9,353 nt of DNA from Candidatus Poseidonia sp. (lineage in GTDB: Archaea > Thermoplasmatota > Poseidoniia > Poseidoniales > Poseidoniaceae): positions 1 through 9,353 of the forward strand of contig JALRLQ010000060.1 in NCBI GenBank assembly GCA_023254365.1. Reading direction: 5' to 3'. Position numbers and translations under genes: made by a program. Below are positions 1 to 6,657 of this stretch, piece by piece. Every line of letters starts with the position of its first letter. Within the stretch, counting starts at the first letter, position 1. The notes beneath the pieces were generated by a model. That model ran no database searches, had not been told where the DNA came from, and worked only from the letters and a program-made list of their open reading frames with translations.

Positions 1-252
1 GTCTTCCCATTGTTTGAAAAAGACGGCATGGACACCATCGCGAACACCATTCACCAACGGTTTTGCAGCACGGCTGGAACGGTGTCCATGTACGACGGAA
101 GCGGGTCAATTGGACGCCGTTACGCACGAGCCGATGAAATCGGTGTGCCGACCTGTATCACGGTGGATCACCAATCCCTCGAAGACGGAACGGTCACGGT
201 TCGGGACAGGGACACTGGCGAGCAAACGAGGGTTTCCATCGATTCGTTGTGA
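1..252 (+). CDS. glyS: Glycyl-tRNA synthetase, C-terminal end (partial)
   Basis: Only the last 83 codons are in the window. The frame is open from base 1 and ends with TGA at 250-252, so the start lies upstream. Seen: the run [20 protein letters not shown] followed by VD, then a [12 protein letters not shown] segment close to the C-terminus. These match the class II anticodon-binding domain that ends the archaeal/eukaryal homodimeric glycyl-tRNA synthetase, where the form is typically GSIGRRYRRxDEIGTPxCITVD and TVTxRDRDxxEQ. The family charges tRNA-Gly with glycine in the cytosol, using ATP. The catalytic domain and class II motifs 1-3 are outside the window, so activity cannot be judged. The TTG at position 10 is an internal codon, not the start. 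The gene is followed after 66 bases by rfcL on the same strand. Another class II synthetase with a similar anticodon domain is possible but fits less well. Confidence 0.92.
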   Translation, partial: VFPLFEKDGMDTIANTIHQRFCSTAGTVSMYDGSGSIGRRYARADEIGVPTCITVDHQSLEDGTVTVRDRDTGEQTRVSIDSL

Positions 253-309
253 GGATGTCGCTTCACGCCGCCTCTTCGCTGGTGAAGGTTGAAGAACCCT
301 CCTTGCGGA

Positions 310-313
310 AGGA
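310..313 (+). promoter_or_regulatory. Possible ribosome binding site of rfcL
   Basis: AGGA lies five bases before the ATG at 319, within a purine-rich run (GGAAGGAAGAA). It favours the ATG at 319 over the upstream TTG at 289, which has no such element. The match to the archaeal anti-Shine-Dalgarno sequence is short. Confidence 0.4.
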
Positions 314-318
314 AGAAC

Positions 319-1890
319 ATGAGTCAGCCGAGCGATTGGACGGAACGTCACCGTCCTCGCTCGGAGCAACTGCTCGAGGGCAACGAAGTGCAACGACGAA
401 CCATTCGAACCTGGTTGGATGAATGGCAAAGCGGGGCGCCCAAGAAACGAGCAATGTTGCTCATCGGACCTCCAGGTGTTGGAAAGACCACCGTGGCGCG
501 TGCCGTTGCAGAGGACATGGGGTGGAACGTGATTGAACTCAATGCGAGCGATGACAGAAACGCTGCCGCAATTCGGAAGGCTGCAACCAGCGGTGCTATC
601 CACCGTTCTCTTTTCCACGACCCCACCGCACCGCCTTCTCGAACACTGATCTTGTTGGATGAGGTGGACCACCTCTCCGGTGGCTTGCGTCAAGTGAGCC
701 AAGACCGTATCGAACGAGCGATGCAGGGTGGCGAGGAGAACGCAGGTGCATCCCTCTCGGGAGATTCGGGTGGCAAGGCTGAGCTTTTGCGACTGCTGGA
801 CCAAACCAAACAGCCCGTGATTCTTGCCTGCAACGACGAAATGGGTCTGTGGGGAAGAAATTCGTCCTGGCGCTCAACAAGAGACCGCTTTACCAAGCAT
901 TTGGTCAAAGTCAATTTCGTTCGGGCCAGCAAGGAGGCCCTGCGACGAATCGCTCGTCGCGTGCTGAGGGAGGAAGGCATTGAGTTCGATTCGGGTGCCG
1001 TGGATGCCTTGGCAAAACACAACCACGGCGACCTGAGAGCGCTTGTGCGTGATTTGCAAGTGATGACCGCTGACCTCAACGGTCAACCGCTCACCGCCTC
1101 CGTGGTTGAACGCCATCATGAAGCAAGCCAGCGCGACATCACCGTTGAGATCTTCCCCGGACTTGAACGCCTCTATAGAGAACGCTCTTCCGCCGCTGCT
1201 GCAACACTGATTCGATCCATTGACAAGGCCCCCGAAGATTTCCTTGATTGGGTGCACTGGAACAACGCCTCCTTGTTTACCCACGGGCCGAGCATCCAAC
1301 GGGGAACCATGGCCTTGCGCCAGGCTGATCGAAATTTCATGGGCCGGTTCACCAACCAAGCACACCGTTCATCCTACTGGACACAACACCTGACCGCCCT
1401 TGCAGCCTCGGTCGCCAACACCGTCCCACTGGAAGGACGGCTCTATGTGAACTACCCGCATTTCCTTCGCCGACGAGGTTCTTCTGGTCGGGGAAGCATT
1501 CTCGACAAGTTGTCGGCCTACTGCTCGTCCAACAGGGTGGCGACCCGTGAAGACCTGATTCAACCCCTGGCGATGCTCCTCCAAGACGGCTCCCCCTTGG
1601 GTGAACCCTCGGCCTTTGAATGCTCACTGCTGCTCGGTTTGAACGCAGAAGAACATCTTTCCCTTACCGGGATGAGCGCCACCCGACGGTCTTCGAAGCA
1701 ATTGTTGGCCGCTTACGATGCGGCTGAATTGGAGCGAGAGCAACGACGCGTCCCCGAACCCTTAGGCGTACAGAACGACGTATCTGCCGGCACCATACAG
1801 GAACCAAAGGTCGTTGAGTCGGTCGATGAACCGGTCGTTGATGACGAGAGCGAGCCTGGGCCTCCTCCCGGTCAAACGACGTTGTTCTGA
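319..1890 (+). CDS. rfcL: Replication factor C large subunit (clamp loader)
   Basis: AAA+ ATPase of 523 residues. With RFC small subunits (not in this window) it should load the PCNA sliding clamp onto primed DNA. Seen: the RHRPRS segment near residues 9-15, in the place of the family's usual W-x-E-x-[HY]-RP; Walker A GPPGVGKT at 50-57; VIELNASDDR at 71-80; Walker B LILLDEVD at 110-117; sensor 1 ILACND at 168-173; and a sensor-2 type GDLRALVRDLQ at 237-247. A collar-like helical region follows, then an acidic, proline-rich tail ending in QTTLF (519-523), which resembles a shortened PCNA-interacting (PIP) motif. About 30 residues (roughly 122-151) separate Walker B from the GGKAELLRLL helix, more than I expect for archaeal RFC-L. 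I chose the ATG at 319: it gives the family-like N-terminus and has AGGA at 310-313 upstream. An in-frame TTG at 289 would add ten unlikely residues. The 3' end overlaps trkH tail to tail. Confidence 0.95.
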   Translation: MSQPSDWTERHRPRSEQLLEGNEVQRRTIRTWLDEWQSGAPKKRAMLLIGPPGVGKTTVARAVAEDMGWNVIELNASDDRNAAAIRKAATSGAIHRSLFHDPTAPPSRTLILLDEVDHLSGGLRQVSQDRIERAMQGGEENAGASLSGDSGGKAELLRLLDQTKQPVILACNDEMGLWGRNSSWRSTRDRFTKHLVKVNFVRASKEALRRIARRVLREEGIEFDSGAVDALAKHNHGDLRALVRDLQVMTADLNGQPLTASVVERHHEASQRDITVEIFPGLERLYRERSSAAAATLIRSIDKAPEDFLDWVHWNNASLFTHGPSIQRGTMALRQADRNFMGRFTNQAHRSSYWTQHLTALAASVANTVPLEGRLYVNYPHFLRRRGSSGRGSILDKLSAYCSSNRVATREDLIQPLAMLLQDGSPLGEPSAFECSLLLGLNAEEHLSLTGMSATRRSSKQLLAAYDAAELEREQRRVPEPLGVQNDVSAGTIQEPKVVESVDEPVVDDESEPGPPPGQTTLF

Positions 1891-3518
1891 TCTTCGTCGT
1901 CCTCACGCTGCTCCAGCATGCGCTTGACCATCGCCATCCCTTGGCGTTCACCATCGGCTTTCTCCTCTCGCCGCCAGCTGTGCGGATGAAGGACAATGAT
2001 GGCAGTCAACAATTCCAAACGGCCAAACCACATCAAAATCGACGTGAAGAGAAGGGCACCTGAATTCATCGTCGCCCATGTTTCTTCGGGGCCGTAATCA
2101 CCAAGGGTGGGGCCGGTGTTACCGAGCGAAGAGGCGACCACCATCGTGACGCTCTCAAACGATTCCGTTGGCATGAAGATGGCAAGGATGACGCTTGAAA
2201 TGAAAAACAACCCTACCCAAATGAAGAGCATACCAACGATGAGGCCCAATTGTTTGTCTTCGACGACCTCCCCGTTCATACGAATTTGCTGTACTTTTCG
2301 AGGCTGAGCAATACGTGTGAGTTCCCTCATGGCCACCTTGAAGGCGATGTTGACGCGGAGCAGTTTCAGGCCACCGGCCGTCGATCCAGCACTGGCACCG
2401 ACCACCATGAGAATGAACAGGATAATGTGAGCCACGAGTGGCCACGATTCGTCCATGTAGTTGGTTGAGGTGTACCCTGTCGATGTACCAAACGACACCG
2501 CCTGGAAGATGCTTTCTCGGAAACTGGTGGACAGGTCAACCCCCGAGATGAACAGGGACAACTTGAGGGCCAGGACAGCAACGAGCATGTACACGAGGTA
2601 AATGCGAAATTCTTCATCTTTGAACGCTCGCTCAAAATCGCCCCCTCGAATGAACCACAACAAAGCGAAGTTGACGCCAGCAAGAAACATGAAAACCACA
2701 ATGATGCTTTCAACCAGCCCTGAATCGTAGTATCCAATACTGGCATCTCGCGTCGAATAACCTCCCGACGGCATGGTGGTCAACGCGTGGTTCACGGAAT
2801 CGAACAGGTCCATCGCACCCGTGAGGTACAGAAGCAAGAATTCGGTCAGTGTCAGAACGATGTACAATCCCCAAAGGGCCAGCGCCGTTTGCTTCAATTT
2901 CGGACGAAGTCGGGACAACGAAGGGCCGATCAACTCGGCCCGTGCCAGCGCCATGCCTCCACCGATCACACGGGACAACACCATCATGCCGAGCATGATG
3001 ATCCCCATGCCGCCGAACCATTGCGTCAGGGAGCGCCAAATCAACAAGCCACGGGGTTGGGCATAAATGCAGTCTGGCGTCGTGCCGGGGATACAGTTTG
3101 GGCTCATGTTGTGAGAGATCACCGTCGCCCCGGTGGTGGTGAAACCGGACATCGACTCAAACCATGAATTCACGAAACCTCGTGCGATGTCGATAACCTC
3201 GACGTCCGGCGTCATGGGTCCAACAAACATCCCGCCAAACCAGTAGGGTAAGGCGCCGATCAACACGGTCACGGGCCACACCAGTCCCACGCCGACGAAG
3301 GCTTCCAAATCACGGAGCCGTTCTGCAGAATTGGTACGCGTGAAGAAGGCGAGGAGGAGGGTGCCCAAGCCTGCACTCGCTACGATAGCCGGGCCGAAGG
3401 CCTGAATGGCGAGGGTAAGCCCGTCCAACCACCAGGTCAAGGCAGCACACACGAACAACGGCACCGTCAACGCCAACAGGGTCCAGCCCAGGATGAGGTT
3501 CACGACGTCGTAACGCAT
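1872..3518 (-). CDS. trkH: TrkH-type potassium uptake channel subunit
   Basis: Integral membrane protein of 548 residues, the K+-translocating subunit of a Trk/Ktr system. Four pore-loop repeats are visible: SMSGFTTTGAT (122-132), MPSGGYSTRDAS (249-260), VSFGTSTGYTSTN (341-353) and SSLGNTGPTLG (463-473), each carrying the glycine of the selectivity filter. WFGGMGIIML (167-176) and GASAGSTAGGLKLLR (374-388) match the conserved post-P1 helix and the gating loop of the third repeat. FGRLELLT (498-505) is also typical. A charged cytosolic tail follows from about 511. The loop after P1 has an extra segment with C142 and C150. The ATG at 3518 was chosen because AGGTG sits five bases upstream. A GTG at 3524, overlapping the trkA stop as GTGA, would add two residues. 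The gene lies directly after trkA, its regulatory partner, so translational coupling is likely. It overlaps the end of rfcL by 19 bases. Confidence 0.95.
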   Translation of the reverse strand: MRYDVVNLILGWTLLALTVPLFVCAALTWWLDGLTLAIQAFGPAIVASAGLGTLLLAFFTRTNSAERLRDLEAFVGVGLVWPVTVLIGALPYWFGGMFVGPMTPDVEVIDIARGFVNSWFESMSGFTTTGATVISHNMSPNCIPGTTPDCIYAQPRGLLIWRSLTQWFGGMGIIMLGMMVLSRVIGGGMALARAELIGPSLSRLRPKLKQTALALWGLYIVLTLTEFLLLYLTGAMDLFDSVNHALTTMPSGGYSTRDASIGYYDSGLVESIIVVFMFLAGVNFALLWFIRGGDFERAFKDEEFRIYLVYMLVAVLALKLSLFISGVDLSTSFRESIFQAVSFGTSTGYTSTNYMDESWPLVAHIILFILMVVGASAGSTAGGLKLLRVNIAFKVAMRELTRIAQPRKVQQIRMNGEVVEDKQLGLIVGMLFIWVGLFFISSVILAIFMPTESFESVTMVVASSLGNTGPTLGDYGPEETWATMNSGALLFTSILMWFGRLELLTAIIVLHPHSWRREEKADGERQGMAMVKRMLEQREDDEDQNNVV

Positions 3519-3520
3519 GA

Positions 3521-4933
3521 TCACACCTTGAACCGTTTCTGGGCTTCAGCAACACGCTCCTTCAAACAGAACACCACCATTCTGTCGTTCTCAAGAAGCA
3601 ACTCGTCCGCTTTTGGTTCAATGGATTCCCACGAACCGGAGAGGTTCATCCGCTTGATGAACGCCGGACGAAGCCAATCAGGGAACTGTGCTTCAGCCAC
3701 CGTTTTACCGGCGAACTTGGCTTTCTCGGTGATGGCAAGCGTGATACCAACCACGTTGGGAATTTCCGTCAAGAGGGCGTAATGGCCGGAAAGACTCTGA
3801 TGAATGTGGGTCAGCATGTTGCTCACCGCAACTCGGTGGCGGTCGACGGCAAAGGAGATGCCCATGCGCTGCGTAACCTTGACCAAATCGGCGTCGTTGA
3901 GCATCAAGCCGGTATGCGGCACACCCAAGTCGGACATCAAGAGGACGGCGGCAATGTTGGCGTGGTCATCGTCGAGAGCACTCACCGCAACGTCGAATTG
4001 GTCAATGGAGATTTCTTCCAAGATGGAACGATCGAGGTGGTCGCCGTGAATCACGTCGAGGTTGGAGTGGCCGCCCGTCTTGGAACCTGCCAGTTGATTG
4101 GCCAGATGCAGATTGCGTTCAAGAACCGTTACGGTCGCTCCGTGTTCAAGCCAATCCTGTGCCATTTTCGTGCCGTTCGAGGTGGCTCCGACAATCACGA
4201 CCCGTGGGTGTTCGGGGAAGTACGACACTTCGTGGCCGAAGGTGATCAACGCCGGGTTGAATTTATCCAAGCCGACCACAGCTACAGCGATGCGGTCACC
4301 GATTTCCAACACGCTCTCATCGTTGGGGATGAAACTTCGCTGACCGTCTCGCTTGACACCAACGATGTTGGGTATGCCGTGGACAAAATCTTCCTTGACA
4401 TCTTTGAGCGGTCGGTTGACAATGCTCGAAGCAGTGGAGCCGATATCGAATTCGAGCACGAACGCACCGTGTTCGAAGGCGATCACCTCCTCAATTTCGG
4501 TTGAGCGCAATCCGGCGTTGAGGCGTCGGATGGCACCTCGCAACGGGTTGACGACGTGGTTCACGTTGGCCCATTCACCAAGGTGGCCGTTGCGGAATTC
4601 ATCAATGTACGTTGGGTCTCGTAGACGGCAAATACTGGTCAGTTTGTCCTTGCCCTTGAGGTCGCGGTGAGCATGTTCTGCAATCGCGCAGGCAATGAGG
4701 TTGGCTTCATCTGAGGGTGTGGCAGCAACGAAGACCTGCGCTGTGAGAATGCCTGCTTCGAGCAAGGTGTCCCTCGAAGTGATGCTTCCGTGAATCACCA
4801 AGCAATCCAGGGCCTGTGCGTTGGAAACGGCACGCGAATCGTTGTCCACCACGACAAGATCGTACTTTTCGTTGGCCAACGCCTTGGCCAAAGAAATCCC
4901 AACACGTCCAGCACCGCCAATGATCACTCGCAT
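3521..4933 (-). CDS. trkA: TrkA, potassium channel gating protein with two RCK domains
   Basis: Cytosolic protein of 470 residues, close to the roughly 460 of two-RCK TrkA proteins. The family forms a ring under TrkH and gates it in response to NAD(H) and ATP/ADP. Seen: a first Rossmann dinucleotide motif GGAGRVG (6-12) with the ribose-binding acidic residue at D30 in VVVD, then a first RCK-C half at about 145-222. A second Rossmann unit starts at VVIVGATSNG (245-254) with E272 in the ribose position, followed by a second RCK-C half at about 385-457. The second motif lacks the middle glycine of GxGxxG, so the two halves may not bind nucleotide equally. The start is the ATG at 4933, supported by a strong GAGGTGA ribosome binding site overlapping the stop of the upstream gene. 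trkH follows immediately, completing the Trk system. Confidence 0.95.
   Translation of the reverse strand: MRVIIGGAGRVGISLAKALANEKYDLVVVDNDSRAVSNAQALDCLVIHGSITSRDTLLEAGILTAQVFVAATPSDEANLIACAIAEHAHRDLKGKDKLTSICRLRDPTYIDEFRNGHLGEWANVNHVVNPLRGAIRRLNAGLRSTEIEEVIAFEHGAFVLEFDIGSTASSIVNRPLKDVKEDFVHGIPNIVGVKRDGQRSFIPNDESVLEIGDRIAVAVVGLDKFNPALITFGHEVSYFPEHPRVVIVGATSNGTKMAQDWLEHGATVTVLERNLHLANQLAGSKTGGHSNLDVIHGDHLDRSILEEISIDQFDVAVSALDDDHANIAAVLLMSDLGVPHTGLMLNDADLVKVTQRMGISFAVDRHRVAVSNMLTHIHQSLSGHYALLTEIPNVVGITLAITEKAKFAGKTVAEAQFPDWLRPAFIKRMNLSGSWESIEPKADELLLENDRMVVFCLKERVAEAQKRFKV
3524..3528 (-). promoter_or_regulatory. Ribosome binding site of trkH inside the trkA 3' end
   Basis: AGGTG on the minus strand lies in the last codons of trkA, five bases before the trkH ATG at 3518. 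The trkA TGA (3523-3521) falls between the two. It decides for the ATG over the GTG at 3524, which has no comparable upstream element, and implies coupled translation of trkA and trkH. Confidence 0.55.
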
Positions 4934-4937
4934 GGTT

Positions 4938-4944
4938 TCACCTC
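4938..4944 (-). promoter_or_regulatory. Strong ribosome binding site of trkA
   Basis: GAGGTGA on the minus strand ends four bases before the trkA ATG at 4933 and begins inside the TGA stop (4945-4943) of the transglutaminase-like gene. It closely matches the complement of the archaeal 16S rRNA 3' end. The overlap with the stop codon implies a shared transcript and re-initiation. Confidence 0.7.
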
Positions 4945-6535
4945 AGCCGAGGGTTTCGGCATATTTCTTGACTTTGTACGAACCGCCGGAGAACACCACG
5001 TCCCCAACGGTCTCAAAACTACGCTGACGCTCCACGCTTCCTGCTCCATAGGTCGCGCTGAGGACGGGGTGATAGTAGTCGTGAACGAGGTCACCGGTCG
5101 GGTCGGCCACCTCCACCCAATCAATGTAAGCCGTCGGCGTGGAGAGGAGCCACTTGTTGTTGACGACATCGACTTGCGCCTCAACAAAACAGGTTTGCAA
5201 GACGATGTTGCGCTCTTCACACCACGCCTCGCTCATCGGCAACAAGACATAGCCCCAAGCGTGAGCTTCCCAGCCTTCGCTGGAAAGGAAGGGATCGCCC
5301 AAGACACCAAAAGCGTACCAACCGGGAACCCCACGAGTGCGCATGATGCTGAAGAAGGCGTTTGTCTGTTCGTCACAATCACCCGTTTCAGCGGCAAGGC
5401 ATTCGGGACCGGAACGGGCCGTGCCCGGTGCCTCTCGGTCGTAAGAGATGTAGGCGTGAAGATAATCGAAGGATGCTCGGGCAAAGGCGTAGGCGTTGCT
5501 TGACTCGCCTTCAGGAAGGCTGGTGGCAATGGCGTCAGCCGTAGCGACGACCAAGGCATCGTTCCCATTGATGGCGTAACTGCCTACGTTGTCTCGGAAG
5601 TACCACTCGTCGCCACCAAAGTCAGCTTTTCGTACACCGTTCCCTCGTTGAGCGATATCGGCAAAGGTTCCTGAATTCTCAACATTGAGGCCAACGTCCT
5701 TTCCAGCGATTCGGGCATCGACGCGTCCATCGTCCCACCACGAATACGAGGTGGATTTCACGCGAATTTCAAAGGTGTAGCGCACGGATTCACTGCCATC
5801 CAAGTTGGTTCGAATTTTTACACACTTGGCCACAGGACATTCCTCACTTCCTTCACCCACCGCAGGCCACCATACCTCATGGCCGGCAGCGGTCGTGATT
5901 CGGTTGGCATGGGACCGGTCGGGCAGCCCATCGACGGGCATGTTGATCCGTTCTCCACCGACCACCACCGCCAATTCCAAGGTTTCTTGCAGCGTGATGG
6001 AGGGAGCCTCGTCGCTGCCGTCCGTGTAAGCAAATTGCGCCGACCCGGCCAACGAGGAACGTAACGTCGGCGGAATCAGGATGTTTTCCGTGATGATGCT
6101 GCTCGTTCCTGGGCCGCCGTTCAACGACACGTCAGCATGTTTCGCAAGGGTGTAGGTCGCTTCGTTTGGGTAGATGTGGTAGGGGGCGAGCTGGGACTGC
6201 AGGAATTCTTCGACCCCTCCGAATTCACCAAAAATCGCCTCTTGGGCTTGGGGAGAAAGCATCACGAACGCCACCAAACTCAGCATCACCACGCTTCGAA
6301 AGCGGTTTTTCCGGCGTTTCATGATGTTACGTTGGCGACCCGTGTGTGTTTGTACGACGCCTCGCTGAGACGGTTTCTTGGCCATTTTGTACGACGTGGC
6401 CCGTGTGCCCTTCTGGCTGAATTGTTGCTCAAGGCGATAACTGGCTCGATCGCCCTGCGGAAGAACACGCCCGCACGAGTAGCAAATCGTGTCGCTCGGC
6501 AACGCCGCACTGCGACAATAAGGGCATGCACCCAT
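4943..6535 (-). CDS. Membrane-anchored transglutaminase-like protein with N-terminal zinc ribbon
   Basis: Protein of 530 residues, not recognised as a named gene. Order of parts: a zinc-ribbon knuckle pair C4-x2-C7 and C18-x2-C21; a basic linker (about 50-80, including KRRKNRFR); one hydrophobic segment (about 81-96, SVVMLSLVAFVML); a beta-rich middle; and a transglutaminase-like core. In the core, C387 (GDCDEQTNAFF, then RTRGVPGWYAFG), H425 (EAHAWGYV) and D478 (WVEVADPTGD) match the catalytic Cys-His-Asp triad. By the positive-inside rule the zinc ribbon should face the cytosol and the enzyme domain the outside. The family includes transamidases, deamidases and cysteine peptidases, so the substrate is unknown. 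C233, C238, C379, C439 and C449 could form disulfides. I chose the ATG at 6535 because it directly precedes the zinc ribbon and has a TATA-like box 26 bases upstream. The in-frame ATG at 6637 would add 34 unlikely residues. It is the first gene of a probable operon with trkA and trkH. Confidence 0.85.
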   Translation of the reverse strand: MGACPYCRSAALPSDTICYSCGRVLPQGDRASYRLEQQFSQKGTRATSYKMAKKPSQRGVVQTHTGRQRNIMKRRKNRFRSVVMLSLVAFVMLSPQAQEAIFGEFGGVEEFLQSQLAPYHIYPNEATYTLAKHADVSLNGGPGTSSIITENILIPPTLRSSLAGSAQFAYTDGSDEAPSITLQETLELAVVVGGERINMPVDGLPDRSHANRITTAAGHEVWWPAVGEGSEECPVAKCVKIRTNLDGSESVRYTFEIRVKSTSYSWWDDGRVDARIAGKDVGLNVENSGTFADIAQRGNGVRKADFGGDEWYFRDNVGSYAINGNDALVVATADAIATSLPEGESSNAYAFARASFDYLHAYISYDREAPGTARSGPECLAAETGDCDEQTNAFFSIMRTRGVPGWYAFGVLGDPFLSSEGWEAHAWGYVLLPMSEAWCEERNIVLQTCFVEAQVDVVNNKWLLSTPTAYIDWVEVADPTGDLVHDYYHPVLSATYGAGSVERQRSFETVGDVVFSGGSYKVKKYAETLG

Positions 6536-6556
6536 GGTGTTTGGCTCGGCTGGCGA

Positions 6557-6566
6557 GGTATAACAA
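6557..6566 (-). promoter_or_regulatory. TATA-like box for the transglutaminase/trkA/trkH operon
   Basis: TTGTTATACC on the minus strand has its TTATA core at 6563-6559, centred about 26 bases before the ATG at 6535. No Shine-Dalgarno sequence precedes that ATG (the upstream bases are GAGCCAAACACC). This is the spacing expected if transcription starts at the start codon itself, giving a leaderless mRNA for the first gene, whereas the downstream trkA and trkH have ribosome binding sites. Confidence 0.5.
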
Positions 6567-6607
6567 TTCCTCAAGATGGCCCGCCAGCAAGAACAAAACC
6601 ATAGTGG

Positions 6608-6618
6608 CGAAATTTTCG
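6608..6618. repeat. Short palindrome in the intergenic gap (11 bases)
   Basis: CGAAATTTTCG is a 5-base inverted repeat around a single central base. It lies in the 121-base A/T-richer gap upstream of the transglutaminase-like gene, about 45 bases before its TATA-like box. A repressor or activator site is possible, but a palindrome this short can arise by chance. Confidence 0.3.
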
Positions 6619-6643
6619 TTCGGAAATACCATTCCATGCTTTA

Positions 6644-6657
6644 AGTAATCAATTACT
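6644..6657. repeat. Palindrome at the stop of the membrane-protein gene (14 bases)
   Basis: AGTAATCAATTACT has perfect 6-base arms around two bases and begins, on the minus strand, at the last base of the TGA stop of the membrane-protein gene (6659-6657). It could be an operator for the next gene or a weak hairpin at the transcript end. No T tract follows, so a terminator is not well supported. Confidence 0.35.

Noticed and set aside
289..318. TTG start for rfcL at 289
   Set aside because: It adds ten residues unlike the RFC-L N-terminus; the ATG at 319 has a better upstream sequence.
106..804. Long minus-strand open frame over the glycyl-tRNA synthetase end and the start of rfcL
   Set aside because: It is antisense to two recognisable genes, has no domain-like sequence, and reads as an arginine- and cysteine-rich shadow.
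1891..1960. Search for a terminator between convergent rfcL and trkH
   Set aside because: The genes overlap and no T-rich tract follows either stop within the nearby sequence, so no terminator can be supported.
3782..4504. 240-codon plus-strand open frame inside trkA
   Set aside because: It is antisense to a well-supported trkA; its valine- and histidine-rich composition is typical of the reverse frame of a high-GC gene.
4790..5503. 237-codon plus-strand open frame across the trkA start and the transglutaminase-like gene
   Set aside because: It is antisense to two supported genes and to the strong trkA ribosome binding site, with no recognisable motif.
6557..6573. GAGG/CCTC inverted repeat flanking the TATA-like box as an operator
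   Set aside because: Arms of only four bases with a 10-base spacer are expected by chance.
6536..6637. N-terminal extension of the transglutaminase-like protein to the ATG at 6637
   Set aside because: The added 34 residues (cysteine- and tryptophan-rich) resemble no domain, they would cover the TATA-like box and a palindrome, and the zinc ribbon starts naturally at 6535.
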